64,000 bases of DNA from NCBI RefSeq assembly GCF_001424145.1, contig NZ_LMQM01000013.1, positions 186,001 to 250,000 of the forward strand. The letters are read 5' to 3'. Of the stretch, positions 18,333 through 27,922 are shown in pieces (the first letter of the stretch is position 1; each line of letters starts with the position of its first letter). This DNA is from Chryseobacterium sp. Leaf404. GTDB taxonomy: Bacteria > Bacteroidota > Bacteroidia > Flavobacteriales > Weeksellaceae. Below the pieces are notes generated by a model. The model did no database searches. It had not been told where the DNA came from and was given only the letters and a program-made list of their open reading frames with translations. A program made the translations under genes and the position numbers.

Positions 18333-19388
18333 TTAAGACAGAGACTGCATATCAATCACAAAACGGTATCTCACGTCGCTTTTCAGCATTCTTTCGTATG
18401 CCTCATTGATATCCTGCATTTTGATCATTTCAATTTCCGAAACGATGTTGTGCTCACCACAGAAATCAAGCATTTCCTGAGTTTCAGCAATACCACCAAT
18501 TACAGAACCTGCAACAGATCTTCTTCCCATAATCATTGGCGGTGTGAATAATGCCTCTTCCATTTTACCGATAAATCCTACCAAAACCAAAGTTCCGTTT
18601 ACATTTAAAGTATTCACATAAGGATTGACATCATGGTCGTAAGGAACCGTATCAATAATTAAATCAAATTTTCTCTGAACAGTTGTCATTTGCTCGTCAT
18701 CTGTAGAAATAATAACGTTGTCTGCACCTAAATTCTTAGCATCTTCAGTTTTTCCAGGCGTTCTTGAGAACAGAGTAACCTCAGCGCCCAAACCTTTTGC
18801 CAGTTTGATCGCCATGTGACCCAAACCACCTAAACCAATTACAGCAACTTTAGAATCTTTACCAACATTCCAGTGTCTTAAAGGTGACCAGGTTGTGATA
18901 CCAGCACAAAGAAGCGGTGCAACGGCAGCCAGATCAAGATTGGCAGGAACTTTTAATACGTGATCAGCATCTACCACCACTTTCTGAGAATATCCACCGA
19001 AAGTATGACCTCCCAAATACGTATCTTTTCCGTTGTATGTTCCGGTGAATCCGTTTTCGCAGTATTGTTCAAGATCCTGTTTGCAGCTATCGCAGTGTCC
19101 GCAAGAATCTACAATACATCCCACTCCGGCAAGATCACCTACCTGAAATTTAGATACATCAGAACCTACTTTTGTGATTTTTCCCACGATTTCGTGCCCT
19201 GGAACTGACGGATATTTTGTTCCACCCCAGTCGTTTCTTGCAGTATGCAAATCGGAGTGACAAACCCCGCAGTAAAGAATTTCAATTTCCACATCGTTGG
19301 CGGTAATTTCTCTTCTTTCAATATTCATTTCTTTAAGGTCAGCTTCTTTGGATTCTGCTCCAAAAGCTTTTACAGAAAATGTGCTCAT
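18333..19388 (-). CDS. Zinc-dependent NAD(P) alcohol dehydrogenase (cinnamyl-alcohol/YahK type)
   Basis: 351 aa, medium-chain dehydrogenase/reductase. The catalytic zinc site is seen in 'YCGVCHSDLH' and 'VPGHEIVG'. The structural zinc site is the four-cysteine loop C-G-H-C-D-S-C with the last Cys after 'KQDLEQY'. The Rossmann motif is 'VIGLGGLGHMAIKLA'. Proteins of this group reduce a wide range of aldehydes, mostly with NADPH. The gene stands alone between groES and the divergent esterase. The specific substrate is not predictable. Confidence 0.9.
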   Translation of the reverse strand: MSTFSVKAFGAESKEADLKEMNIERREITANDVEIEILYCGVCHSDLHTARNDWGGTKYPSVPGHEIVGKITKVGSDVSKFQVGDLAGVGCIVDSCGHCDSCKQDLEQYCENGFTGTYNGKDTYLGGHTFGGYSQKVVVDADHVLKVPANLDLAAVAPLLCAGITTWSPLRHWNVGKDSKVAVIGLGGLGHMAIKLAKGLGAEVTLFSRTPGKTEDAKNLGADNVIISTDDEQMTTVQRKFDLIIDTVPYDHDVNPYVNTLNVNGTLVLVGFIGKMEEALFTPPMIMGRRSVAGSVIGGIAETQEMLDFCGEHNIVSEIEMIKMQDINEAYERMLKSDVRYRFVIDMQSLS

Positions 19389-19524
19389 AATTTATTGATA
19401 ATTTTAAATGTAATCTTTTGTCTTACAAATTTCCGACCTTTTTTCGAAAAACCACTTACCATTTCAACAGATTATTTTCTCAGATTATTGTTTTATTTCT
19501 TAATTTTCGGTTTTGAACTTGAAG

Positions 19525-20847
19525 ATGAGTACAAATCAGCAACTACACAATCATACGTTTGAAACTTCATTCGGGAAAATTTTAGCTTTTAAGGAAAATG
19601 GTGTCATTAAAGCTAAAAGCATTCGCTATGCTCAATCTGAAAGGTTTAAAAAGCCAATACCATTAGATTTTGCAGAAAATTTCGTTTCAGATAAAACGCC
19701 GGTTTGTCCGCAGAAAATCAGTCCGCTTTTAGAAAGATTAATTGGTACAACAGATTTGGAAAAATTTCAGCCGGAAGAATCAACTCAATTCCTAACGATC
19801 ACCAGACCTGAAAATTTAGTTGAAGAAAAACTTCCCGTTATCGTATGGATTCATGGTGGTTCCTATGAAATTGGCTGTGGAGATTTACCCACTTCTGATC
19901 CTTCGGTTTGGGTAAAAGAACAGAATATTATTGTCGTTTCAGTTTCCTACCGTTTAGGTTTGTTTGGATTTTTGGGAGGCAACGATGAGCGACCTGCAAA
20001 TCTCGGTTTGTTTGACATTATCGAAGCTTTGAAATGGATTAAAAAATACATTTCTGATTTTGGAGGAAATCCTGATAACATCACGCTTTTCGGACAATCA
20101 TCCGGTGGTGATGCCATTGCACACCTTTTAATTTCAGATGGTATTGATGATTTATTTAAAAGAGTAATTATTCAAAGTGCACCTTTAGGTTTCAGGCTGA
20201 AAAGAGAGAAAATGTATACCGAACTTTTTAGTCAGACCGATTTTCTTAAAACTGAAACTGATGTTTTAAAAATGGTTGATTCCTACCAGAATTTTCTTCC
20301 GTCAAGTTTTAAATATGGTTTAAAAGCCGCCATGCCTTTCTGTCTCAAATACGGTCATGCTCCACTTCCCGAAGAAAAATATACTCTTGATAAATGGAAA
20401 CAGAACGCTTCAAAAATTGATGTTTTGATTGGTTTTAATGAAGATGAAACATCATTCTATGTAAAAACCGCTCAGGAAGGTATCTACACTTATCTTCCGG
20501 AGAAAATTCTGAACAGAATTGTCAAAACAACCACAAAATCAATCTACGGAAAACCTGCTGAAATTTTCGCCAAAAATTATGCTTCCGGTGGAGGAAATAT
20601 CCATTTGTATACAATTAAATCGACTTTAAAAAACCACTTCATCGGAGCATCGCACTGTTTTGATCTTCCCTTAATCTTCGCTAACGAAGACGCATGGAAA
20701 GAAGCGGGACTTTTAAAACATGTGCCTTGGGAATATCTATTTGAGAACGGAAAAAAACTGCGTGCGGTCTGGGCAGAATTTGCCAGAAACGGAAAAATTT
20801 CAGATCCGAAAGACAGACCTGAAATTTTGGAAATACGAAAAGTTTAG
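19525..20847 (+). CDS. Type B carboxylesterase
   Basis: 440 aa, alpha/beta hydrolase of the carboxylesterase/lipase family. The oxyanion-hole motif is 'VWIHGGSYEIG', the nucleophile elbow 'TLFGQSSGGDA' carries the active serine, and a late 'GASHCFDLP' supplies the likely histidine. There is no signal peptide, so it is probably cytoplasmic. I use the ATG at 19525; a TTG four codons earlier is in frame but less likely. It is shorter than many family members (about 500 aa). Natural ester substrate unknown. Confidence 0.88.
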   Translation: MSTNQQLHNHTFETSFGKILAFKENGVIKAKSIRYAQSERFKKPIPLDFAENFVSDKTPVCPQKISPLLERLIGTTDLEKFQPEESTQFLTITRPENLVEEKLPVIVWIHGGSYEIGCGDLPTSDPSVWVKEQNIIVVSVSYRLGLFGFLGGNDERPANLGLFDIIEALKWIKKYISDFGGNPDNITLFGQSSGGDAIAHLLISDGIDDLFKRVIIQSAPLGFRLKREKMYTELFSQTDFLKTETDVLKMVDSYQNFLPSSFKYGLKAAMPFCLKYGHAPLPEEKYTLDKWKQNASKIDVLIGFNEDETSFYVKTAQEGIYTYLPEKILNRIVKTTTKSIYGKPAEIFAKNYASGGGNIHLYTIKSTLKNHFIGASHCFDLPLIFANEDAWKEAGLLKHVPWEYLFENGKKLRAVWAEFARNGKISDPKDRPEILEIRKV

Positions 20848-20856
20848 TTAAAAAAA

Positions 20857-20886
20857 AAATCGGTTCCAATTTAATGAAACCGATTT
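20857..20886. terminator. Bidirectional terminator
   Basis: A 9-bp stem (AAATCGGTT / AACCGATTT) with a 12-nt loop and an A-run before it. It lies between the convergent esterase gene and the minus-strand gene ending at 20910. Confidence 0.8.
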
Positions 20887-20909
20887 GTACTGATAAAATA
20901 TTTTGAAAA

Positions 20910-22346
20910 TTATTTTCCGTCAAAGTTTTCAATTGCGACAATCGCAGCACTTCTGCTACCATCGTAAGTTCTTGGATAATAAATTCCTTTCACATCAGGT
21001 CTATACAACAAAGCCTGACTGTAAGCATCACCCGAACCCTGAAACTGAGTTGCCTGCGTTTCTTTGTAAGGAGGCATATTTTTAAGTTCAACTACAGATT
21101 TGCTGTCCAGATTTACCGCAGACAGATCATAGTTTTCACCCTTCTTCATGATGTAATTTCCTTTTACATTGACGATTCCCAAAGCATGAAGACTGAGATC
21201 AGCATTTTTGCGACCCTTTCCATTCAGAGAAACTACATTGTCAATTTTCCCTGTTGTTGAATTGATGATGACCATTCTCGGATCTGCAGTTACGTAGTAG
21301 GTTTCATCGATCATCATTGTTCCCATCGGAGATTTTACCTGTCTTGTTCCAGCATTGAGTCTGCTTTCTGTAAAAAGGTAAATATTGTCACCACTCACTG
21401 TGGAATAAGGCGTATAAATTTCAACAATCTTGCTTCCGTCATTGTATTGCGAAACCACCTCGTTTGAAATAATTTTTCCTTCTGCAATATCGTACAACAT
21501 CAGATTTTCGAAGTTGGCGGCGTTCATTTTTATCGTCTTCGGCGTGCTGTTGAATGCCAAAAGATATTCTTTAGCCCCGATGGAAACTGCGTGTTCGCTT
21601 ATAACCTTCATTTTTTCAGTAAAGAATTTCTCTTCCTGACCAGACGGAGTCACATATAAAAGTGAAGCGTTTTGCTTTGCAGAGCGCAAAAGACCAACGT
21701 TACCCGAATTGGCAACAAAAAAGTGAGTGTCTGAACTTCCAGCTTCACCCGTGATCTGCTTTTCCCAAACAGTTTTCAGATTAGATAATTCAAAAACATT
21801 GATATTGATTTTCACAGGTTCTTTTCTCGGAGAATGCTCATAGAAAACTATTGCACCGTATCTTCCGTTCTCAGATTTTTCGAAGTAAGAAGTTCCGGAT
21901 TTCATGACAGATTCTATCGGGAAAGTCGCCATTAAATCTTCCTTAAAAGTTCCGGAAGTTTTATCAAAAATAACTTTGTAGATTTCCTTCTTCTTAAGTT
22001 TACCTGCGAACGTTTCTGTGATAAAAACGATGTTGTTTCCTGCATCAAAACTCCCAAGATAATTGATGTAGGCGTACTTTTCCATCTGAGGAATGTTGTG
22101 AGTAAAAGTCTGCTTCAGATTGTTGGTATTGTCAAATTTTCTTACAAAAATCTGGCTTTTACTATCAATGGTATTTTCGTTGGCAACGCTGCTCATGTAA
22201 AAACTACTGGCATCTCCGGCAATCATTTTTACATCTTTCTCGATGGCTTTATCGAAATCGAATTTGTTTCCGTGGTTATATTTTGCCTGAGAAAAAGCCA
22301 TTGTAGCAATACCCAAAGCAAGGATTGTAAATATTTTAAATTTCAT
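20910..22346 (-). CDS. Secreted protein, unknown function, probable beta-propeller
   Basis: 478 aa with a signal peptide (MKFKIFTILALGIATMAFS, cut before QAKYNHG). The body is a series of beta-strand blocks with recurrent 'LLAFNS', 'NIYLFTES' and 'MVIINSTTGK' patterns, suggesting a propeller, but no named repeat family is certain. No catalytic motif is visible. Its start lies 9 nt after the stop of the upstream gene at 22355, so the two secreted proteins form an operon and probably act together in the envelope. Confidence 0.75.
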   Translation of the reverse strand: MKFKIFTILALGIATMAFSQAKYNHGNKFDFDKAIEKDVKMIAGDASSFYMSSVANENTIDSKSQIFVRKFDNTNNLKQTFTHNIPQMEKYAYINYLGSFDAGNNIVFITETFAGKLKKKEIYKVIFDKTSGTFKEDLMATFPIESVMKSGTSYFEKSENGRYGAIVFYEHSPRKEPVKININVFELSNLKTVWEKQITGEAGSSDTHFFVANSGNVGLLRSAKQNASLLYVTPSGQEEKFFTEKMKVISEHAVSIGAKEYLLAFNSTPKTIKMNAANFENLMLYDIAEGKIISNEVVSQYNDGSKIVEIYTPYSTVSGDNIYLFTESRLNAGTRQVKSPMGTMMIDETYYVTADPRMVIINSTTGKIDNVVSLNGKGRKNADLSLHALGIVNVKGNYIMKKGENYDLSAVNLDSKSVVELKNMPPYKETQATQFQGSGDAYSQALLYRPDVKGIYYPRTYDGSRSAAIVAIENFDGK

Positions 22347-22354
22347 GGTTCAGA

Positions 22355-23536
22355 TTATTTGTAGATTTGGTTTTCCAAAGTTTTCAGCTCTGCTTTTTCG
22401 TTGTATGATAAATCTAATTCTACCATTTTTTCCTGCAACTGGTTCAGGTATTTTTCTGCAACTTTCTTGTTTTCCAAAGCAACATTCAGTCTTATTAAAT
22501 TTAAAAACAGAAACTTCCCGATTTTGGCATTGTAAACTGCTTTTTTATCGGTATAATTTACTTTAGCCAAAGTCTGTTCCCAAATATCTGTACCTTTTTT
22601 CATGTTTTCGAAAGCAACATTATTTGCAGTCGGATCTGAGTTTGCCTGAAGCTTTCTAAGGTTCGTCGTTACATAAATCTGTGCTTTTTCAAGGTCGTTA
22701 TATTCACCTTTATTTTTCACAAATTCAAGTTTCACCTGCTTGTTTAAAGTTTTGTAACCATAATTTTCATTCAGGAAAGTATTGATTGATTTGATAGTAT
22801 TTCCTAAGAATTTTTTCTCCTCCGCAGGCTTGTTGATGTTATTAGAAGGCTGTGAAGATACAAACACAAAATCCTGACCGATATTGGTGTTAATTTTCTC
22901 TGTTCCATTCTCCTTCACCGTGATTTTTGTAGGCTGGTTAGCAAAGGTCTGCCCTGCATTATCCTGAAAATTGACAGTTGCCATATCAACATAAACGTCG
23001 ACTACCGGATTTCCTTTTTTGTATCCGTCAATAGAAATTTGAGAAGCTAAAACATTGTTGTCTACGATAAAATAATCATTCAGATCAGGCTCCCTGTAAA
23101 CTGGCGGAGAAGGTTTTACATAAATTGGTTTAGAAGGAAGTCTGAGTGTGGGTTTCATTCCTTTTTCCTGCATATTCAGACGTTCCAGAAGACTCAATTT
23201 TTTGAATTCTGCAGATTCTAGTGCGAATGTTTCTTTCGCTTTTATCACCTCATCATTATAATCTTTCAATGACTGCTGATAATTATCCTGACTTTCCTTA
23301 ATCGTATTGCTGAAATTGGCTACGGCATCCTGATGGTCTTTTTTAGATTGCTTCAGAACGTCTTCCTTGCTCAGATTGTATGGTGATTTCACCGAAATAT
23401 TGTAGGTTCTTTCGTTTTCCTTAATGGAAGTTTGTGGAGCTTTTAAAACCCTAAATTCCACATTTTCAGAATTGATACTCTGTGCCTGCATACCAATTAT
23501 TGAAGTAATTGCTATAGACAGTAAAATTTTTCTCAT
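22355..23536 (-). CDS. Secreted coiled-coil protein, unknown function
   Basis: 393 aa, signal peptide MRKILLSIAITSIIGMQA. Residues about 60-130 form a charged coiled coil (many Lys, Glu, Gln and Asp). A Pro-rich segment follows ('SKPIYVKPSPPVYREP'), then a mixed domain and a C-terminal helical part resembling tetratricopeptide-like helices. I do not recognise the family. It is first in a two-gene operon with the putative propeller protein downstream. Confidence 0.72.
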   Translation of the reverse strand: MRKILLSIAITSIIGMQAQSINSENVEFRVLKAPQTSIKENERTYNISVKSPYNLSKEDVLKQSKKDHQDAVANFSNTIKESQDNYQQSLKDYNDEVIKAKETFALESAEFKKLSLLERLNMQEKGMKPTLRLPSKPIYVKPSPPVYREPDLNDYFIVDNNVLASQISIDGYKKGNPVVDVYVDMATVNFQDNAGQTFANQPTKITVKENGTEKINTNIGQDFVFVSSQPSNNINKPAEEKKFLGNTIKSINTFLNENYGYKTLNKQVKLEFVKNKGEYNDLEKAQIYVTTNLRKLQANSDPTANNVAFENMKKGTDIWEQTLAKVNYTDKKAVYNAKIGKFLFLNLIRLNVALENKKVAEKYLNQLQEKMVELDLSYNEKAELKTLENQIYK

Positions 23537-23615
23537 AAACTTGATAAATTATTGGATGTAAAGATAATTATTTATATGAATTGTAAATATAAATTAATAC
23601 ATGTACCAAAATAAG

Positions 23616-23644
23616 AATCCCCGCCTCATTTTGAAGCAGGGATT
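23616..23644 (-). terminator. Terminator of the amylase gene
   Basis: A hairpin of about 12 bp with two mismatches (AATCCC-C-GC-... arms 23616-23627 and 23633-23644), 27 nt past the amylase stop. Confidence 0.7.
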
Positions 23645-23670
23645 TCTATAATTTAAGTCCGTAAATTGTA

Positions 23671-25161
23671 TTAGTTTTCACTATCATTTTCAACAAGCCA
23701 AACACTCACATTCCCAGCCGGAACAGGGAAATTTCCCCAACCGTTTTCATCGATGACAACTTTATCCTCGAATCTGCCTAAAACATCGTAAAAAGTTTTG
23801 CCAATGTATCTTTCACCCATTTCCATAGGTTTTTCATACTGATCTTTATTGCTTAAAACTACAGCACAACCCTCGTGTTCGTCATCACCCAGACGAACCC
23901 ATCCCAAACAGTTGGCATCTTCGAAATAATCTTTCTGTTCTCCGTATGCGTGGTTTTTTCTTGCTTTTAAAAGCTCTTCAATTCCGTCTACTTTATTGAG
24001 GAAAATTTCATACTCATTGCCGTCACTGCCATTATCTTTATAGCTTGCACCAAATAAATCGGGGTAAAAAACACATGGATAACCGTCTACACGTAATAAA
24101 ATCAATGCATAAGCCACAGGTTTAAACCACTCTTCCACTGGGGCCTCCAGATCCTGAAGCGGCTGGGTATCATGATTATCAACCAGACTTACCGAATGTA
24201 AAGGATCTGCTTTTGTAAGTGTTTCTTCAAAAATCTGTCTCAGGTCATAAGAATCTCCTTCTTTGGAAGCCGTGTGAAAGTTGTTGTGCAGCGAGCTGTC
24301 AAAAAGACTCATACATCCTTCCGTAGCATCAATGTATTTCTGAAGAAGATTAAGTTGTCCCGGAGCCCAGTATTCTCCTACAGCAAAAATGTTTTTCCCT
24401 GAATTGGTACGGAGCATTGTGAGCCATTCTTTGTAGAAATCGTAAGAAATATGCTTTAAAGCGTCCAGTCTTACCCCATCAAAATCCGTCAGCTCAAAGT
24501 ACCATTTTGCCCAATGGTTAAGCTCTTCACGCACATGTGGATTACGGTGTTCTACGTCATTGAACATGAGGAAATCATAATTTCCTTTCTCATCATCAAT
24601 CATTTCTTCCCAGTCGTCGCCGTATTCAGATTTGATTTTGTAGATGTGAGATTCTTCTCCTTCGGCATAATCTACACCACTGAAACAGGTAAAATTCCAT
24701 TCAAAATCTGAATATTTTTTTCCACGTCCGGGAAAAGTAAATTTGGTGTAGGATTCTATATCAATTTCACGGGAAATCACTTTATCACGGTTGTTTTCGT
24801 CAACCTTTACCACTTTAAATTTTTCAAGTTCATCGCCGCCGGCTTTATGGCCCAAAACAATGTCTACAATCACCTGAATGTTTTTTTCCTTTAAAGCTTT
24901 TATGGTATTTATATAATCTTCTTTGGTTCCGTATTTTGTGGGAATGGAATTTTTTTGGTCAAATTCTCCTAAATCAAAAAGATCATAGGCATCGTAACCA
25001 ACGGAATTTCCGCCGTTCGCACTTTTGTAAGCCGGAGGAAACCAGACTGAAGTAATTCCTAATTCTGAAAGGTATTCTGCGTTTTTATTAGCCTCGTTCC
25101 ACAGTGTTCCGTTACCTTCGGAATACCAATGGAAGTATTGAATCATTGTTGGGTTTGTCAT
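23671..25161 (-). CDS. Cytoplasmic alpha-amylase (GH13)
   Basis: 496 aa, very close in length to E. coli cytoplasmic AmyA. It hydrolyses alpha-1,4-glucans. The N-terminus 'TNPTMIQYFHWY' mirrors AmyA, and 'DIVLGHKAG', 'DGVRLDALKH' (nucleophile Asp), 'AVGEYW' (acid Glu) and 'VDNHDTQ' (Asp) are the GH13 conserved regions. There is no signal peptide. A GTG at 25203 that overlaps the dinB stop would add 14 residues; I prefer the ATG at 25161 because the family begins there, though coupling to dinB is possible. Confidence 0.92.
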   Translation of the reverse strand: MTNPTMIQYFHWYSEGNGTLWNEANKNAEYLSELGITSVWFPPAYKSANGGNSVGYDAYDLFDLGEFDQKNSIPTKYGTKEDYINTIKALKEKNIQVIVDIVLGHKAGGDELEKFKVVKVDENNRDKVISREIDIESYTKFTFPGRGKKYSDFEWNFTCFSGVDYAEGEESHIYKIKSEYGDDWEEMIDDEKGNYDFLMFNDVEHRNPHVREELNHWAKWYFELTDFDGVRLDALKHISYDFYKEWLTMLRTNSGKNIFAVGEYWAPGQLNLLQKYIDATEGCMSLFDSSLHNNFHTASKEGDSYDLRQIFEETLTKADPLHSVSLVDNHDTQPLQDLEAPVEEWFKPVAYALILLRVDGYPCVFYPDLFGASYKDNGSDGNEYEIFLNKVDGIEELLKARKNHAYGEQKDYFEDANCLGWVRLGDDEHEGCAVVLSNKDQYEKPMEMGERYIGKTFYDVLGRFEDKVVIDENGWGNFPVPAGNVSVWLVENDSEN

Positions 25162-25199
25162 CTGAAGTTGATTTTGATCAATAAATAGTTTGTAAGTGA

Positions 25200-26294
25200 T
25201 CACAACTCGTTCCGAAATTCCTCAAATGGGATTTTAAGCTGTACAGAAACCTGCTTTTTATCTTCGGTGTTAAGTTGTGACACAGACAATCCCAATAATC
25301 GTACCGCTTTATCGAAGGGACGCAGTTCCCAAAGCTTTTTTCCGGTGATGAAATATTCTTCAGGGGATGAATAATATTCTTCTTTTGTGAAACTTCTGGT
25401 AAATAAAGAGAAATCTTTATACTTGATCTTCAACGTAAGCGATCTTCCCATGATGTTGTTTTTCTGAAGTCTGCTGTGTAGTTCTTCACTCAGACTCTGC
25501 AGTTTTTCGTCAATTTGCTGCTGATCAAAAAGGTCTTCAAAAAATGTACGTTCTACCGCCACACTTTTCTGTATCCGGTGAGGCTTCACTTCAGAATTGT
25601 GAATTCCGCGCACGACATCATAATAATATTTTCCGGACTTACCGAAAAGTCTCGTTAAATCTTCTATATTTCTTTTTTTTAAGTCTAATCCTTTATAAAT
25701 CGCAAGACTGTACATTTTGTTGGCTGTCACTTTTCCTACGCCATAGAATTTTTCAACAGGCAAATCTTCCAGAAATTTTTCAACATTATCGGGATGAATC
25801 GTTTTTTGTCCGTTGGGTTTGTTGATATCTGAAGCGACTTTGGCTAAAAATTTATTGATTGAAATTCCTGCAGAAGCCGTCAAACCTGTCTTTTCAAATA
25901 TCTTCTGACGGATTTCTCTGGCAATCTGATTGGCAGACTCTATTCCTTTTTTATTTTCGGTAACATCCAGATATGCCTCATCCAGAGAAAGCGGCTCTAC
26001 CATATCTGTGTATTCATAAAAAATTTCACGGATTTTTTTTGAAATCTCCTTATACCTCGCAAATCTTGGTGGAACAAATATCAAATGTGGACATTTTTCT
26101 TTCGCAGTTTTACTGGGCATCGCTGAACGGACTCCATATTTCCTGGCTTCATAACTCGCCGCCGAAACCACACCACGATGACCGCCTCCCACGGCGATAG
26201 GTTTTCCGCGCAGTTCGGGATTGTCATGCTGCTCCACAGAAGCATAGAATGCATCCATATCGACATGAATAATTTTGCGGGAAACGAAACTCAT
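25200..26294 (-). CDS. dinB: DNA polymerase IV (Y family)
   Basis: 364 aa, full length. An error-prone translesion polymerase. 'HVDMDAFYASVEQ' and 'SLDEAYLDVT' hold the catalytic Asp and Asp-Glu, 'GISINKFLAKVASDINKPNGQ' is the Y-family motif, and the little-finger domain follows. The C-terminal 'VSVQLKIPFEEFR' may contain a beta-clamp-binding motif. It lies immediately upstream of the amylase and probably shares its transcript; the two functions are unrelated. Confidence 0.95.
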   Translation of the reverse strand: MSFVSRKIIHVDMDAFYASVEQHDNPELRGKPIAVGGGHRGVVSAASYEARKYGVRSAMPSKTAKEKCPHLIFVPPRFARYKEISKKIREIFYEYTDMVEPLSLDEAYLDVTENKKGIESANQIAREIRQKIFEKTGLTASAGISINKFLAKVASDINKPNGQKTIHPDNVEKFLEDLPVEKFYGVGKVTANKMYSLAIYKGLDLKKRNIEDLTRLFGKSGKYYYDVVRGIHNSEVKPHRIQKSVAVERTFFEDLFDQQQIDEKLQSLSEELHSRLQKNNIMGRSLTLKIKYKDFSLFTRSFTKEEYYSSPEEYFITGKKLWELRPFDKAVRLLGLSVSQLNTEDKKQVSVQLKIPFEEFRNEL

Positions 26295-26356
26295 TTCTAC
26301 AAAATTACAGACAATTATTTAAACTATGCTCTTGATTTTTCTGACAGCGAATTGCA

Positions 26357-26489
26357 CGCGCCCCGACCTGAATGGAGCTCGTCGTTGCGAGGGTCAAAAT
26401 AGCTCTACCAAAAGATTGCTTCGTTCCTCTCAATGACAGCGGAAACCCTTCGACAGGCTCAGGATACATTACGGGCGGAAACTGGCGCC
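26357..26489. repeat. Intergenic repeat element, copy 1
   Basis: Begins CGCGCCCCGACCTGAAT, then GGAGCTC, and ends GGGCGGAAACTGGCGCC. The ends GCGCC and GGCGC are inverted. A second copy with the same ends but a different and shorter middle is at 54309-54390. The middle of this copy contains CTCTACCAAAAGATTGCTT and a second segment ending CTTCGACAGGCTCAGG. It is not protein coding. Confidence 0.75.
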
Positions 26490-26495
26490 AAAAAA

Positions 26496-26524
26496 AATAC
26501 CCCGACTGTTATAACCGAGATATT
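26496..26524 (-). terminator. Possible terminator of the lipoprotein gene
   Basis: AATACCCCG and CGAGATATT can pair with two G-T pairs, just past the stop of the gene ending at 26559. The copy-2 repeat is followed by a similar AATACCCTG hairpin. Confidence 0.45.
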
Positions 26525-26558
26525 TAGTTTTAAAAGTTTATGATAAATACATATTGTA

Positions 26559-27833
26559 TCATTTTGAAATACAGGTACATTGATCGGCATCGATAACATC
26601 TACATCGCCGATATCTCCTTTCATTGCAAAGTTATAAACCGGTGGATTGTAGTCTATAAATAAATCGGTGGAAGGTGCTGCTGACAGAGTATTTCCGGTA
26701 TATTTTATTCCCTGCAAACCATAGACTCTTCCTGATGTAACGGCTGTTGCTTCAAGATAATTTCCGCTTGCCCAGATGAACTCTTCACATTTCACTAAGT
26801 TTTTATCATCTCCCATATATTGGAAATCTACTCCACCGGCAGCATTTTTACCGGTAGAACCACCGACAAAATATTGGGTATTAGACGTCCAATTGCTTCC
26901 ATTTTTGTTGTAACTGAATGCAATAGAATTATGCGGATCTCCTCTTTCTGATAAAATTATCTTTTTGGTATCTGCCGAAAACTCAACATCTGTGATTGCG
27001 TCTAAAATCCCCGGAAGATTACTAATTTCTAATGTCGGAGCTGAAGTAGGCATCGCTCCGCTGGAATTCAAGGTTATAGAATAAAGATTTCTGTTGGTAA
27101 GTGTGGTTACAGGAATAGTAATTCTCGGAAAATATACTTTTACGTTTCCGTTTTCATAATTTACTCCGATTCCCCAAATTCTTTCGTCCTGAACTGTGAT
27201 ATCGGGAGTTCCGGAATCGACAGCAAAAGGATCGTAGGTTTGAAGTATTGAGCCACTCATCGAAATTCTGTATATCTTCCCATCATCAAGGTTGGTTGCA
27301 AATAACTGATTGTTGATTTTGTCATAGGCGACATTTCCAACCCCGTTTAAACTTCCTGCTAAACTGGCATACGACATGGGAAGATCTACAAATGAAGCCG
27401 TAGAATATGTTCCAGCAGTAGCTTTGTAAATTCTTCCCGGAACCAAATTTTGGTAAGGAGCATTCATAAAGTTTTGTCCGTAAATTCCTGATGCCGCAAG
27501 GTAAACATTTGCATTTTTATCTGTTGCGATGCCAAAGATTCTGCCCAATTTACCCAAGGTCCAGTCTGCGGGTTTTGTTATTTTGCCTCCCGTTCCAAGA
27601 GCTGGTGCCCAATCTGCTCCTACAGGTGCAGTTGCATTATTTCTGGTATCATAAATTGAAGCCACAAAATCGGTGGGATTATCTGCATTATAGGTAACGA
27701 TGGTAAGTCCGGATTGCTCGGTATTGTTGCCTAAAGGCTCACAAGGCGTAACGTATTCGCAAGTTTCCTTGTCGCAATTCAGTAGAAGAAATAAACTTAC
27801 TACTGCTGCTGTTTTTATATTTAAATATTTCAT
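26559..27833 (-). CDS. Lipoprotein with propeller-like domain, third gene of OmpA operon
   Basis: 424 aa. A hydrophobic leader (MKYLNIKTAAVVSLFLLLNC) ends in a lipobox with the acylated Cys near residue 20. A short Cys-rich stretch follows ('CDKETCEYVTPCEP') and the protein ends with 'DADQCTCISK'. The body has beta blocks of a six-bladed-propeller kind ('GIATDKNANVYLAASG', 'NVAYDKINNQLFATNLDDGKIY'). No enzyme site is visible. It is the last gene of the operon that starts at 30693 and probably a surface partner of the OmpA protein. Confidence 0.75.
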   Translation of the reverse strand: MKYLNIKTAAVVSLFLLLNCDKETCEYVTPCEPLGNNTEQSGLTIVTYNADNPTDFVASIYDTRNNATAPVGADWAPALGTGGKITKPADWTLGKLGRIFGIATDKNANVYLAASGIYGQNFMNAPYQNLVPGRIYKATAGTYSTASFVDLPMSYASLAGSLNGVGNVAYDKINNQLFATNLDDGKIYRISMSGSILQTYDPFAVDSGTPDITVQDERIWGIGVNYENGNVKVYFPRITIPVTTLTNRNLYSITLNSSGAMPTSAPTLEISNLPGILDAITDVEFSADTKKIILSERGDPHNSIAFSYNKNGSNWTSNTQYFVGGSTGKNAAGGVDFQYMGDDKNLVKCEEFIWASGNYLEATAVTSGRVYGLQGIKYTGNTLSAAPSTDLFIDYNPPVYNFAMKGDIGDVDVIDADQCTCISK

Positions 27834-27860
27834 GGTTTATTTTTTAAAGTTTAAAAACCA

Positions 27861-27910
27861 GAAACGCCTACTCTTTATTTTTTGTGCTTTTTTTTGATAG
27901 TAAGCGTTTC
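27861..27910 (-). terminator. Long-loop hairpin between OmpA gene and downstream lipoprotein gene
   Basis: GAAACGC-C-TAC (27861-27871) pairs with GTA-A-GCGTTTC (27900-27910) around a T-rich loop of 28 nt. It may reduce expression of the last gene rather than end transcription. Confidence 0.35.
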
Positions 27911-27922
27911 GATAGTTTTAGT

